A stretch of 27,077 bases of DNA, from positions 1 through 27,077 of the forward strand of contig JAIRMI010000032.1 of assembly GCA_031258795.1 (NCBI GenBank), given 5' to 3'. Numbering within the stretch: the first letter of the stretch is position 1; the number at the start of each line of letters is the position of its first letter. Below are positions 7,716 through 15,734 of this stretch, in pieces. The stretch comes from Puniceicoccales bacterium (GTDB lineage: Bacteria; Verrucomicrobiota; Verrucomicrobiia; Opitutales; JAIRKQ01). The notes under the pieces were generated by a model. The model was not told the DNA's origin, ran no database searches, and saw only the letters and a list, made by a program, of their open reading frames with translations. Made by a program: the position numbers and the translations under genes.

Positions 7716-8567
7716 TTATAGAACGTTACATTTTTTGATGAAAACATTTTCGCCGAGTACGAATTTTACCACATGGACTATTTCCGGCTCAAGGGTAGGA
7801 TCCTGAAAGATGCAAAAGCATCCACTTCCACTTCCGCTGAGCATCATCGAACAGGGTAAGGTTTCCCGGAGGGAAACAAGCTCTTTGTGTCCATCGAATA
7901 CAATCTGAGAAAATGTGTTGAACAGGGGAAGGATTTGCTCAAAGCCGTTCACATTCGCGATTAGGCCACTAACTAAATCCATGGCCATATCTTCCGAAAT
8001 ATATAACTCGGGCCTGGTCCGCAATTTGGCATAGGCTTCCTCCGTACTGACGCTAAAATTTGGCTTGAACAATAGAATGTTATACTTAGCAAGATTTGCT
8101 CGAAAATTTCCGCCAAGCTCGGCAACCTTCTCCCCTATCCCACTCACGAGTGCCACTTTATTCTTTACGAAAAATGGGCAATCGGCTCCGAATAACAGCG
8201 CAATTTTACACAGCTTATCTTCGCTAAAATTAATCTCATAGTATTTATTGAGAAACTTTAAAATTGCAGCCCCATCGCTGCTTCCACCACCAAATCCGGC
8301 CATGGCAGGGATATTTTTTTCCAGCTCAATGGAAAAATTTTTGCCCACGTATCTCTTCAAATATTTCACTACTTTGATCACAATATTGTCACCAAGTAGC
8401 GTTGCATCATTTGTCCTAAAAATATCTTCTCCTGCTTCAAGCAAAGTGATTTTGTCGCATAGGGACAATGGAACGGTAAGTGACAGCAAATTGTGATATC
8501 CATCGCTGCGCACGCCCGTCACAGCCAGAAAAATATTTATTTTGGCATTGGCAAATATGATACTCAC
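7716..8567 (-). CDS. ispE: 4-diphosphocytidyl-2-C-methyl-D-erythritol kinase
   Basis: 283 residues, normal length. This GHMP kinase phosphorylates CDP-methylerythritol in the non-mevalonate isoprenoid pathway, which supplies undecaprenyl carrier and quinones. Evidence: the N-terminal AKINIFLAVTGVRSDGYHNL, the ATP-binding PAMAGFGGGSSDGAA, GADCPFFV, and the C-terminal LSGSGSGCFCIF. The start is GTG at 8567. The stop lies 22 nt from the convergent tRNA-Asp. Confidence 0.96.
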   Translation of the reverse strand: MSIIFANAKINIFLAVTGVRSDGYHNLLSLTVPLSLCDKITLLEAGEDIFRTNDATLLGDNIVIKVVKYLKRYVGKNFSIELEKNIPAMAGFGGGSSDGAAILKFLNKYYEINFSEDKLCKIALLFGADCPFFVKNKVALVSGIGEKVAELGGNFRANLAKYNILLFKPNFSVSTEEAYAKLRTRPELYISEDMAMDLVSGLIANVNGFEQILPLFNTFSQIVFDGHKELVSLRETLPCSMMLSGSGSGCFCIFQDPTLEPEIVHVVKFVLGENVFIKKCNVL

Positions 8568-8586
8568 AAAGAAAATAACCTTTTAA

Positions 8587-8616
8587 ATTTAAGACTCTAA
8601 ATTACGGACCTGTCAA
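8587..8616 (-). promoter_or_regulatory. Probable ispE promoter
   Basis: On the minus strand, TTGACA (plus positions 8611-8616) is followed after 18 nt by TTAAAT (8587-8592). The GTG start of ispE is 20 nt further on. The -35 is perfect and the -10 matches four of six positions. Confidence 0.5.
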
Positions 8617-8738
8617 TGTGAAATCACCGGCGATTTTCCGTTTTCGATTAATCAATAAAATTTTTCTTCATTGGTTTCGGCGAAAGATTATAGTCAAACT
8701 ACTTGGCAAAAGCGTATAAGATTATACCTAGAGAATGT

Positions 8739-9092
8739 ATGGTATACTGTACAACGGACTAAAAAGAGGGTATTAAAATAGGAAAGCACGCACAGTGTAA
8801 AGGAAACGAGCGAAGCGTTTGGAGTGAGGGTTAGGATCATATTCAAATGGAAGAAGAAGTTGAGGGAAACGGGAATTTGGAACGAGCACCGCTGAACAGA
8901 AAATACAGGAAGTTAGATCTGGAAAAGCTAGTCAGGTACGTGGAAGAGCATCCGGATGCCTATCAAAGGAAAATGGCCAGCGAATTTAAAGTGAGCACGA
9001 GCTGCATAGGCAAAGCGCTGAGAAAGCTAAAGATCACGGTAAAAAAGACCAGGGCCTATAAAGAACGGGATGAGGAAAAATGCGTGGACTGA
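8739..9092 (+). pseudogene. IS630-type transposase N-terminal half, frameshifted remnant
   Basis: From the ATG at 8739 the frame reads MVYCTTD, then loses two bases (compared with copy 2), has an in-frame TAG at 8779-8781, and continues as ESTHSVKETSEAFGV, then FKWKKKLRE. A missing G in the run at 8871-8873 shifts the frame before NLERAPLNRKYRKLDLEKL. The second helix-turn-helix (YQRKMASEFKVSTSCIGKAL) is intact. An open frame from the ATG at 8847 (81 residues) exists only because the frameshift joins an out-of-frame start (MEEEVEGN) to the true second half, so it is not a natural gene. Confidence 0.8.
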
Positions 9093-9097
9093 GGGGG

Positions 9098-9172
9098 CAA
9101 TGTCCTTGTACAAAAATCCTTCACCTTTTCCCTTCCCTCTTCGACGCTATCAAATATGTCTTTTTCAAGTAA
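9098..9172 (+). pseudogene. IS630-type transposase C-terminal tail remnant
   Basis: A 25-codon open stretch ends in TAA at 9170-9172, ten bases before the right end of the element. It reads LHLFPSLFDAIKYVFFK, like the usual S-L-x-D-A-I-x-x-x-F ending of IS630-family transposases. It is separated from the N-terminal half by the deletion junction around 9090-9098. Confidence 0.55.
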
Positions 9173-9241
9173 GATGACTATAGTGCACCATTGCATCCAG
9201 CAATTTGCGCGGCAAATGCAATAAATTTTTTTAAAACCTTA

Positions 9242-9269
9242 TTGACATGAAATTGCCCACAAGTAGCTT
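9242..9269 (+). promoter_or_regulatory. Probable promoter of tRNA-Lys
   Basis: TTGACA (9242-9247) and a weak TAGCTT (9264-9269) are spaced by 16 nt, ending 11 nt before the tRNA start. The -35 is perfect; the -10 is poor. Confidence 0.4.
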
Positions 9270-9280
9270 TCGCAGGCAAC

Positions 9281-9355
9281 GGGTCGGTAGCTCAATGGTA
9301 GAGCAGTGGCCTTTTAAGCCATTGGTTCAGGGTTCGAGTCCCTGTCGGCCTACCA
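9281..9355 (+). tRNA. tRNA-Lys (UUU)
   Basis: The acceptor GGGTCGG pairs with TCGGCCT with several G-U pairs. The discriminator is A (9352) and CCA is encoded (9353-9355). The anticodon stem GTGGC/GCCAT encloses CTTTTAA, giving UUU. The T arm CAGGG-TTCGAGT-CCCTG is typical. The last 29 nt are also the antisense of the end of the AGCS gene. Confidence 0.95.
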
Positions 9356-10664
9356 CGGTATCACAATGTACGCCTATGACTTCTCGGCGAAGATAAAAAA
9401 TCGCAAATAAATTGGATAGGAGTAGTCCATTTATGCATATGTCGGCTATGGTCCAAGGCAGAGAAGTGTGCATAAAGGCTCCCACTGAGATCATTGCAAT
9501 AAATAGCGCGCGATAGTAGTAGCGCCAGCGATACCTCCGCAGGAAGAAGAATGTGTGTTCTGCAAACCAAGCCCATCCCAAGATAGTTGTTAGGGCGAAG
9601 CAGTAAATAATCACGGGTATGAGCCAACCGGCATAGGGTGTCCTAAACGCAATGGTAAATGTATCAACGCAAATTTGACTAGCGCTTTGGCTTAGGTTGG
9701 GATTGGCACACAGTATAAGTACGCCGGTTGTGCCGCAGAGAATGGCAACTAAGATTGGCGCAATCAAGGCGATGGTTCCCTGCTCTCGTGCGTGCTGAGG
9801 AAGTGGTAGATCGTTGCTTTCCACGTTCCCATGGGCAATGGCAGAAAGGCCTAGCCCAATATCGGTGGCGAAAAGCCCTCGGGAAATTCCAGTTTGTATT
9901 GTCTGTGCAAGGAATATGCCAATTGATCCTCCGCCGATGGAGCAGGGAGAAAAGGCGCCGCAAAAAATCTGCCAAATAACGGAACATATCCGGTGGCGCA
10001 GCATGATAACGCCAACAATGCAAGCTACGACGTACACAATACCTATGATGGGAATGGTGCAGGACATGAATGCGGCAAATCGCCGAAGTCCTCCGGAAAG
10101 AATAATTGTGACGGGAACTATGAATGCCAAAATGCAGGCAATCTTAGCGAAATTTCCACAGGATGGAAAGGAGGAAGTAAAAGCATGTACTTGTACCAAA
10201 TTTCCCACGGAAAGGGATGCTCCAATTATTAGTACACAATAGCAAATGCTCAACGTGCGGGAACCTACCCCTTTGAGCATATAGAACATGGGGCCACCAA
10301 TGCAGCGTCCATGGTGCTGTTTCTCCTGATAAAGCACGCCCAACGTCGCACAGCTCAATTTGACGACACTTCCCAAGATTGCCACGATGACCATCCAAAA
10401 AACGGAGCCAGGACCGCCAATAGCAATGGCTAACGCCGTTCCCGCAATCGTTCCCGCTCCCAGGTTGCCGCCCACAATAGTTGCAACGGCGGCAAAGTTG
10501 CTCATCTTGCTATTTTTTTCTTTGCCAATTAACGTTCGCCGCAATCCTTCGCCAAAACAGCGCAATTGTGGCCAATGTAAACGCAGGGAAAAGTAAAGAG
10601 AGACCCCTAGTAGTGCCGGTAAAACTAAAAAAATAACTAAATAACGCAAAAATGCAACTAACAT
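9327..10664 (-). CDS. Sodium:alanine/glycine symporter family (AGCS) transporter
   Basis: 445 residues with about ten membrane helices. The AGCS signature is clear: SNFAAVATIVGGNLGAGTIAGTALAIAIGGPGSVFWM, then GGPMFYMLKG, and GISRGLFATDIGLG. The family imports alanine or glycine with sodium; the exact substrate is unknown. The ATG at 10664 has a strong GGAGGAGG site. The frame does not close until 9327, inside the oppositely oriented tRNA-Lys, so the last residues (VVGRQGLEP) are tRNA antisense and probably not functional. tRNA-Met lies 44 nt upstream on the same strand and may share the transcript. Confidence 0.9.
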   Translation of the reverse strand: MLVAFLRYLVIFLVLPALLGVSLYFSLRLHWPQLRCFGEGLRRTLIGKEKNSKMSNFAAVATIVGGNLGAGTIAGTALAIAIGGPGSVFWMVIVAILGSVVKLSCATLGVLYQEKQHHGRCIGGPMFYMLKGVGSRTLSICYCVLIIGASLSVGNLVQVHAFTSSFPSCGNFAKIACILAFIVPVTIILSGGLRRFAAFMSCTIPIIGIVYVVACIVGVIMLRHRICSVIWQIFCGAFSPCSIGGGSIGIFLAQTIQTGISRGLFATDIGLGLSAIAHGNVESNDLPLPQHAREQGTIALIAPILVAILCGTTGVLILCANPNLSQSASQICVDTFTIAFRTPYAGWLIPVIIYCFALTTILGWAWFAEHTFFFLRRYRWRYYYRALFIAMISVGAFMHTSLPWTIADICINGLLLSNLFAIFYLRREVIGVHCDTVVGRQGLEP

Positions 10665-10675
10665 ACACCTCCTCC

Positions 10676-10693
10676 AGGCCTAAACGTAGGTCT
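10676..10693 (-). promoter_or_regulatory. Hairpin abutting the AGCS ribosome binding site
   Basis: A 7-bp inverted repeat (10676-10682 with 10687-10693, one G-U pair, 4-nt loop) directly touches the GGAGGAGG Shine-Dalgarno site (10668-10675) on the minus strand. A run of U lies upstream of the hairpin, not downstream, so it is not an intrinsic terminator for the tRNA-Met transcript. It may mark a processing site between tRNA and mRNA, or it may be chance. Confidence 0.3.
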
Positions 10694-10708
10694 TAAAAAA
10701 AATACAAA

Positions 10709-10783
<75 letters not shown>

Positions 10784-11253
10784 TCCGGGGCATGAATACC
10801 AATGAAGCGAGAAAATTTTGTCAAGTTTATTACTTAACCAAATCGGAGATTGGTTTTCAAATTTGCAGTTCTTTATTTTAGCAAAGGAACCTCTCCAAAT
10901 ATTTATAGACAGAAAATAGTGTGCAAAGCTATTACTGCTAATCGGAATGGTACACTTAATTGTGATAGAGTCTAGACTTTTTCTAAAAAGAAACAGGATA
11001 GAAGGCGGTGAATGTTTTTGGAGCCTTGACAAAAAGCGCATGCTAAAGTTTAATAGATAAGTTCATTCTACATCTTAAAGAATATAAACGTAAATCTAGT
11101 TCTAAAGAAAAGACAAAAATTTTGCCATTTTTCTTGAGTATATTTTTTCTAAAAAAAATAGGACTGGAATTTAGAGCCAAAGTAAAAACCACAATTTAAC
11201 TACAAAAATCATTAATGGGTTGCATCCCAAGAAAATTTTCTAAGAAGAGAGGC
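10784..11253. other. Intergenic stretch between tRNA-Met and the MFS gene
   Basis: About 470 nt, very A/T-rich, with no credible gene. It holds the probable tRNA-Met promoter at its left edge and, just before 11254, an AGAGAGG ribosome binding site. I see no clear repeat, tRNA or terminator inside. Confidence 0.5.
10796..10824 (-). promoter_or_regulatory. Probable promoter of tRNA-Met and the AGCS gene
   Basis: On the minus strand a perfect TTGACA (plus positions 10819-10824) is followed after 17 nt by TGGTAT (10796-10801). The tRNA starts 13 nt beyond. The -10 is weak. Confidence 0.45.
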
Positions 11254-12516
11254 ATGAGTATTCAAGAAGAAGGACATCATCTTGGGGCATGGTTCGTGTG
11301 GATGGCCGCTGTGGTATTTTATTTTTATGAGTATATGGTCCGGGTTGCGCCGAGCGTAATGGAACAGGACTTGGAAGTCGCATTTCATACTTCGTCTGCG
11401 GCTCTTGGTACGGCTCTTGGTGCTTACTATATCGTCTACTCGCCCATTCAGCTGCTTGCCGGAGTGCTGTTTGACCGATTCGGGGGCAAAAAAGTTTTGA
11501 TTCCGGCATCGCTGTTTGTGGTCCTGGGGTGCTTGTTTATTTCTCTACCATCGACAAATTTGAGTACGCTAGCCATGGGACGCGTATTAATGGGACTCGG
11601 GTCTGGATTCGGGTTCATTGGAGTTATGTACCTTGCCGCTGTTTGGTTTAATCAAAAAAAACTGGAACTTATATCCGGATTGACCACTTCAATCGGCATT
11701 TGCGGTGCATTGATTGGTCAAGCTCCACTGTCGCGACTTACTGATACCGTAGGCTGGCAAGCATCCTGGGCATATATCGCGTTGGCTGGCATATTGTGTA
11801 CTTTGATGCTGATATTTTTTGTCCGCGAAACCCCTACATGGGGGCAAAGTGTCAGAGAAAGTCGAAACGAAAATCTTAGCATTAAAAACTTTTTGTATGG
11901 CCTGTGGTGCGTGTGTAAAAATAAGCAAACTTGGATCATAGGATTTGTTGCCTGCGCGCTCTACACGCCCTTGGTGGTTTTTGGCGATCTATGGGGAGTG
12001 CAGTATGTCCGTTTGATCACGGGCATTACGAAAGCTAAGGCCTCCTGTGTCGTTGGAATGCTGTACATAGGGTGGCTCATCGGTGGCCCTCTGGCAGGAT
12101 ACGTTGCAACTTTAATCGGAGGGCGACGCAAATTATTTATAGTTAGCTGCTTAGCAGCAAGCCTAATTTTGGGAATAATTTTCCTTTTGCCCGTAAAATC
12201 CCCACTTGCATTGGGTATTTTGTTGTTCATTTGCGGCATAAAATCCAGTCCACAGGTGCTTTGCTTTGCGGCAAGCCTAGAAGCGAATCCGCCCTTTGCT
12301 AAGGGTAGCGCAATTGCGACTGTGAACATGATTGTCATGTTACTCGGCGGCTTATTTCAGCCGATTGTGGGCAAGCTCATGCACTCAAGCAATGCTTCTT
12401 ATGATGTGGATTCGTTCCGCTTCGCCCTGACGTCCCTGCCATTGCTAGCATTGCTTGGCTTTTTTGCAGCTTTCTTCATTTCGAAAAAAGGTTACAAAGA
12501 ACGGGCAAATAATTAA
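11254..12516 (+). CDS. Major facilitator superfamily permease
   Basis: 420 residues from the ATG at 11254, which has AGAGAGG in front; an in-frame ATG at 11215 would add 13 basic residues without a good site. About twelve membrane helices are visible in two halves. The loop after helix 2 has the MFS signature GVLFDRFGGKKVLIP, repeated in weaker form in the second half (GGPLAGYVATLIGGRRK). The start GAWFVWMAAVVFYFYEYMVRVAPSVM resembles organic-anion or sugar-phosphate permeases of intracellular bacteria. The substrate is unknown. It stops 2 nt from the convergent cmk stop. Confidence 0.88.
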   Translation: MSIQEEGHHLGAWFVWMAAVVFYFYEYMVRVAPSVMEQDLEVAFHTSSAALGTALGAYYIVYSPIQLLAGVLFDRFGGKKVLIPASLFVVLGCLFISLPSTNLSTLAMGRVLMGLGSGFGFIGVMYLAAVWFNQKKLELISGLTTSIGICGALIGQAPLSRLTDTVGWQASWAYIALAGILCTLMLIFFVRETPTWGQSVRESRNENLSIKNFLYGLWCVCKNKQTWIIGFVACALYTPLVVFGDLWGVQYVRLITGITKAKASCVVGMLYIGWLIGGPLAGYVATLIGGRRKLFIVSCLAASLILGIIFLLPVKSPLALGILLFICGIKSSPQVLCFAASLEANPPFAKGSAIATVNMIVMLLGGLFQPIVGKLMHSSNASYDVDSFRFALTSLPLLALLGFFAAFFISKKGYKERANN

Positions 12517-12518
12517 AA

Positions 12519-13163
12519 TTAGAGGTCTTCCACGTATTTTGAGATGATGCGGACAACGCCATCTAGGTTATGGAGGCCTGTGTTTATGCGAATGACACCA
12601 TCCTGGCAGATGGTAACATGGGCGTCCGCTGAATCACGCATTGCAATGGGATCCATTTCCGTACCACAGCTTCGCCGCTGCTCCCTCTTATCTACGTCTG
12701 CATGGAGAAAAAACCTTAAATCTGCATCTGGAAACACCACACTTGTCATGTCGCGTCCCTCTATGGCTAGTCCCCAAAACCCATGTTTGCGTGAAACTTC
12801 GGATTGGCTGCGCTGATAGTTAAATAAAAATTTCCGCACGGAAGGGATATGGGCAAACTGTGAAACTCGTTCGTTTATTTCCGCTGATCGCAGGGAACTA
12901 TCATCTATTTTAGCACCTGAAATCGTAATAGCACAGCGATTTCCTATGATAGCGTTGCCTATTTCGATATTTTTAAGGGCATTGTTAACAGCTTCTTCGT
13001 CGTCGGGGTCTACATCCATGCTCAATAACTGGTAGGTAATGGCACGGTAATGTTCGCCCGTACTTACGCGCATGAGCCCGTATTTATCTGCCAATATTTT
13101 CGTAGTTGTAGTTTTGCCGGACGCAGCGGCACCATCGATTGCGATTATGGGGAATGCCTTCAC
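12519..13163 (-). CDS. cmk: Cytidylate kinase
   Basis: 214 residues, normal length. It phosphorylates CMP and dCMP with ATP. The P-loop is IAIDGAAASGKTTTTK near the start, followed by VSTGEHYRAITY, GRDMTSVVFPDADLRFFL and the lid-like KREQRR. The start is GTG at 13163, with an AGGGGG site lying in the end of rho only 2 nt away. It is last in the minus-strand operon M3 peptidase-cysS-rho-cmk. Confidence 0.95.
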   Translation of the reverse strand: MKAFPIIAIDGAAASGKTTTTKILADKYGLMRVSTGEHYRAITYQLLSMDVDPDDEEAVNNALKNIEIGNAIIGNRCAITISGAKIDDSSLRSAEINERVSQFAHIPSVRKFLFNYQRSQSEVSRKHGFWGLAIEGRDMTSVVFPDADLRFFLHADVDKREQRRSCGTEMDPIAMRDSADAHVTICQDGVIRINTGLHNLDGVVRIISKYVEDL

Positions 13164-13165
13164 GG

Positions 13166-14308
13166 TTAAACCCCCTTTAACATACCTAAAAATTCAGCAT
13201 TGGTACGCGTTTGCTTCATGCGCTGCAGGATGCTTTCCGTTGCCTCTTCGCTACGCATATTACCAAACGCCCGCCTAAGAAAGGCAATACTGTGTAAAAT
13301 TTCCGGCGAAAGTATGTTTTCTTCTCTCCGTACGCCAGACTCCTTGAGGTCGATCGCCGGCCAAACACGCTGTTCTGCCAGTTTTTTGTTGAGAACAATT
13401 TCAGCGTTACCAGTCCCCTTAAATTCCTGAAAAATTAGATCATCCATCTTGCTCCCAGTCTCGACAAGAGCGGAAGCAAGTATGGTCAAACTGCCACGAT
13501 CGGCAAAATCGCGAGCCAGAGAAAATAGTTGCCTCGGCTTCTCAAGCGCCCGGGAATCCACCCCGCCGCTCATCGTCCGCCCACCACTGCTGAAATTATT
13601 ATATGCACGTGCAAGACGGGTGATACTGTCCAGTAAAACGACAACATCCTGGCCAAGTTCGACGAGATTTTTCGCCCGCTCACAGGCAAGTTCCGCGATG
13701 CGGATGTGATTGCGCATAGGTTGGTCGTTAGGAGATGCAAAAATTTCTACGTCGACGGAACGCCTAAAATCCGTCACTTCCTCCGGCCTTTCGTCTATTA
13801 GGGCAACGATGATTTTAATATTCGGATAGTTTGCAGAAATTCCTCGGGCGATTTCATGTAGTAGCAGCGTTTTTCCCGTCCTGGGAGGCGCGACAATTAG
13901 GCCACGCTGACCCTTGGCAAGAGGGCAAAACAAATCTAAAACTCGGGAACTGATCGTACAATTGCCATTTTCAAGGTACAACTGTTCCCGAGGCATGGTT
14001 GATTCTATTGAAAAAAACTTCGGCCGGGCAAGCACACGTTCAACGGGAAGACTGTCGATGCGGTCAATGGAAATTACTTTTCCGTTCGGAAAATCCGATC
14101 GCGGCATGACATGAGCATCGATCCATTGCCCGCGTCGCAATTCAAATTTTTTCAATAAGTCATGGCCAACGTAGGGGTCACTACCGTTGACATAACCACC
14201 CAATTTTAAGTCAATGAGTTGGCCAAACTTACCATTTTCCATGATCTCAAGGATGCCTGAATGTGGCACGAGCTCACCGCTAAACGTTTTATTTTTTACG
14301 CTGTTCAT
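13166..14308 (-). CDS. rho: Transcription termination factor Rho
   Basis: 380 residues, shorter than the roughly 419 of E. coli because the N-terminal region is brief. Rho is a hexameric RNA helicase that ends transcripts at rut sites. Seen in order: the RNA-binding part (LEIMENGKFGQLIDLKLG and NGSDPYVGHDLLKKFELRRG), Walker A VAPPRTGKTLL, the catalytic region VALIDERPEEVTDFRR, Walker B DVVVLLDSITRLARAYN, the Q-loop TMSGGVDS and the R-loop EFKGTGNAEI. It is 10 nt from cysS and 2 nt from cmk. Few intrinsic terminators are visible in this window, which fits reliance on Rho. Confidence 0.97.
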   Translation of the reverse strand: MNSVKNKTFSGELVPHSGILEIMENGKFGQLIDLKLGGYVNGSDPYVGHDLLKKFELRRGQWIDAHVMPRSDFPNGKVISIDRIDSLPVERVLARPKFFSIESTMPREQLYLENGNCTISSRVLDLFCPLAKGQRGLIVAPPRTGKTLLLHEIARGISANYPNIKIIVALIDERPEEVTDFRRSVDVEIFASPNDQPMRNHIRIAELACERAKNLVELGQDVVVLLDSITRLARAYNNFSSGGRTMSGGVDSRALEKPRQLFSLARDFADRGSLTILASALVETGSKMDDLIFQEFKGTGNAEIVLNKKLAEQRVWPAIDLKESGVRREENILSPEILHSIAFLRRAFGNMRSEEATESILQRMKQTRTNAEFLGMLKGV

Positions 14309-14318
14309 CTGAAAATTT

Positions 14319-15716
14319 TCACTTTTTCACAATACTAAAACCATTTGGAGTGTCATTCACAAACCACCCCGCAGCTTCAACTTGCTGGCGTAGCCCATCC
14401 GCAAGAGCATAATTTTTCTGCACTTTGGCCTGCCAGCGTCTGTTGGCCAATTCTTGGACATCTGTCGGGACTGAAACATTTTCCAGTTCCAAACGCAACC
14501 CAAGAGCATATTTTATGGTGAAAAACTCCCTAGCTAGAGCAGTTTTTTGATCGGCGTTCAATTTATTAACATTCACGTCGCCAAGCACTTTAAATAAATT
14601 ACCTAGGCACAGCGCTACGTTCAAGTCGTTTAGTAACGCATGGTAAACTTCCCCAAAAAAGGACCAATTCTCCGGACAAGCCGGCTCGCCATCTTCGAAA
14701 AATTCTGCTAAAATTTCGCCATGCTTGGCAAGCTTTTTCAATGCATTATCCGCAGCATGCAATCCGTTCATTGTAAAGTTGAGCGGTTGCCGATAATGCC
14801 CAGAAATGAGGCAGTAACGCAGAGCATCGGGGCTAAAGCCGGCTTCTTCGATTTGGTGTAAAGTATACATATTGCCCAAGCTCTTCGACATCTTCGTTCC
14901 GTCCACTGTTAGGTGTGCAATGTGCATCCAATGGCGCACAAACTCTTTCCCTGTATATGCCTCCGATTGCGCAATCTCATTTTCATGGTGGGGAAAGCAC
15001 AAATCAATCCCGCCGGCATGGAGATCCACCGTTTCGCCCAGGTATTTTATCGCCATTGCGCTACATTCGATGTGCCAACCGGGACGCCCATCTCCCCAGG
15101 AACTTTTCCAAAAATTTGCCCCATCTTCCGGCTTACGCGCTTTCCAAAGCACAAAATCTGAAACATCTTCCCGATCATACTCATCAGCCATGTTCTGTTT
15201 ACCAGCACTGTCGGAGGTTTGTGTTCGTAATTCGCGTTCGCCCACGTTGGACAAACGGCCATATTTTTCAAAGGAACTTACCCGGAAGTACACAGATCCT
15301 TCCGATTCATAGGCATGGCCATCTCCGATTAATGCTTCAATCATGGCAATTTGTTCACTTATGTGTTCCGTTGCTCTGGGCTCTATGTCTGGGCGCAAAA
15401 TGTTCAACCTGTCACAATCTCCGTGAAAAATATCGGTGTATTTTTTCGTGAAGACCGAAAGAATCTCTCCGGCTTTTTGGGAATCGCGGATAGTTTTGTC
15501 ATCCACATCTGTGATATTACGCACCACAAAGGGTCGATGGCCGGTTAACTTTAAAACACGCACCAATACATCTTCGATCAAATAGGTGCGAAAATTGCCG
15601 ATATGAGCGTAATTGTAAACCGTAGGTCCGCAGAAGTATACCCCAAAACGCTTCCCCGAAGAAACAATCCGTTCGAAGCGCCTTGTTAGGGTGTTGTAAA
15701 GCGTGAGATTATTCAT
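14319..15716 (-). CDS. cysS: Cysteinyl-tRNA synthetase
   Basis: 465 residues, full length. It charges tRNA-Cys. Class I signs: FCGPTVYNYAHIGNFRTYLIED (split here by function: zinc Cys in FCGPTVYN and the HIGN form of HIGH), ADEYDREDVSDFVLWK, the zinc-binding GWHIECSAMA, HHENEIAQSEAYTG, and the KMSKSLGN loop. The C-terminal helical anticodon region is present. It lies 18 nt after the M3 peptidase gene and 10 nt before rho. Confidence 0.97.
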   Translation of the reverse strand: MNNLTLYNTLTRRFERIVSSGKRFGVYFCGPTVYNYAHIGNFRTYLIEDVLVRVLKLTGHRPFVVRNITDVDDKTIRDSQKAGEILSVFTKKYTDIFHGDCDRLNILRPDIEPRATEHISEQIAMIEALIGDGHAYESEGSVYFRVSSFEKYGRLSNVGERELRTQTSDSAGKQNMADEYDREDVSDFVLWKARKPEDGANFWKSSWGDGRPGWHIECSAMAIKYLGETVDLHAGGIDLCFPHHENEIAQSEAYTGKEFVRHWMHIAHLTVDGTKMSKSLGNMYTLHQIEEAGFSPDALRYCLISGHYRQPLNFTMNGLHAADNALKKLAKHGEILAEFFEDGEPACPENWSFFGEVYHALLNDLNVALCLGNLFKVLGDVNVNKLNADQKTALAREFFTIKYALGLRLELENVSVPTDVQELANRRWQAKVQKNYALADGLRQQVEAAGWFVNDTPNGFSIVKK

Positions 15717-15734
15717 CGCATCATAAAAAATGAT

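Larger units (their letters stand above)
8689..9182 (+). mobile_element. Internally deleted IS630-like element (copy 1)
   Basis: The left end TATAGTCAAACTACTTGG (from 8689) and the reverse complement of the right end, TATAGTCATCTTACTTGA (ending at 9182), form imperfect terminal inverted repeats bounded by TA, as in the IS630/Tc1 group that inserts at TA. Inside are the helix-turn-helix N-terminal half of a transposase (broken, 8739-9092) and then, in another frame, a 25-codon tail resembling the transposase C-terminus (LFPSLFDAIKYVFFK, 9098-9172). The DDE catalytic core between them is gone. It is therefore a non-autonomous, MITE-like derivative of about 494 bp. A second copy starts at 26721. 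Confidence 0.8.

Noticed and set aside
7600..7806. Plus-strand open frame with GSSSVGLERQPVTLEVAGSNPV
   Set aside because: This is a translation of tRNA-Asp and its flank, a common artefact.
8847..9092. An 81-residue open frame with a helix-turn-helix look, as an intact regulator gene
   Set aside because: Its first eight codons are an out-of-frame reading of the transposase segment FKWKKKLRE; a missing G at 8871-8873 joins it to the true second half. It is part of a broken transposase.
9814..10242. Plus-strand 142-codon open frame opposite the AGCS gene
   Set aside because: Antisense shadow of a clear membrane transporter; no supported start.
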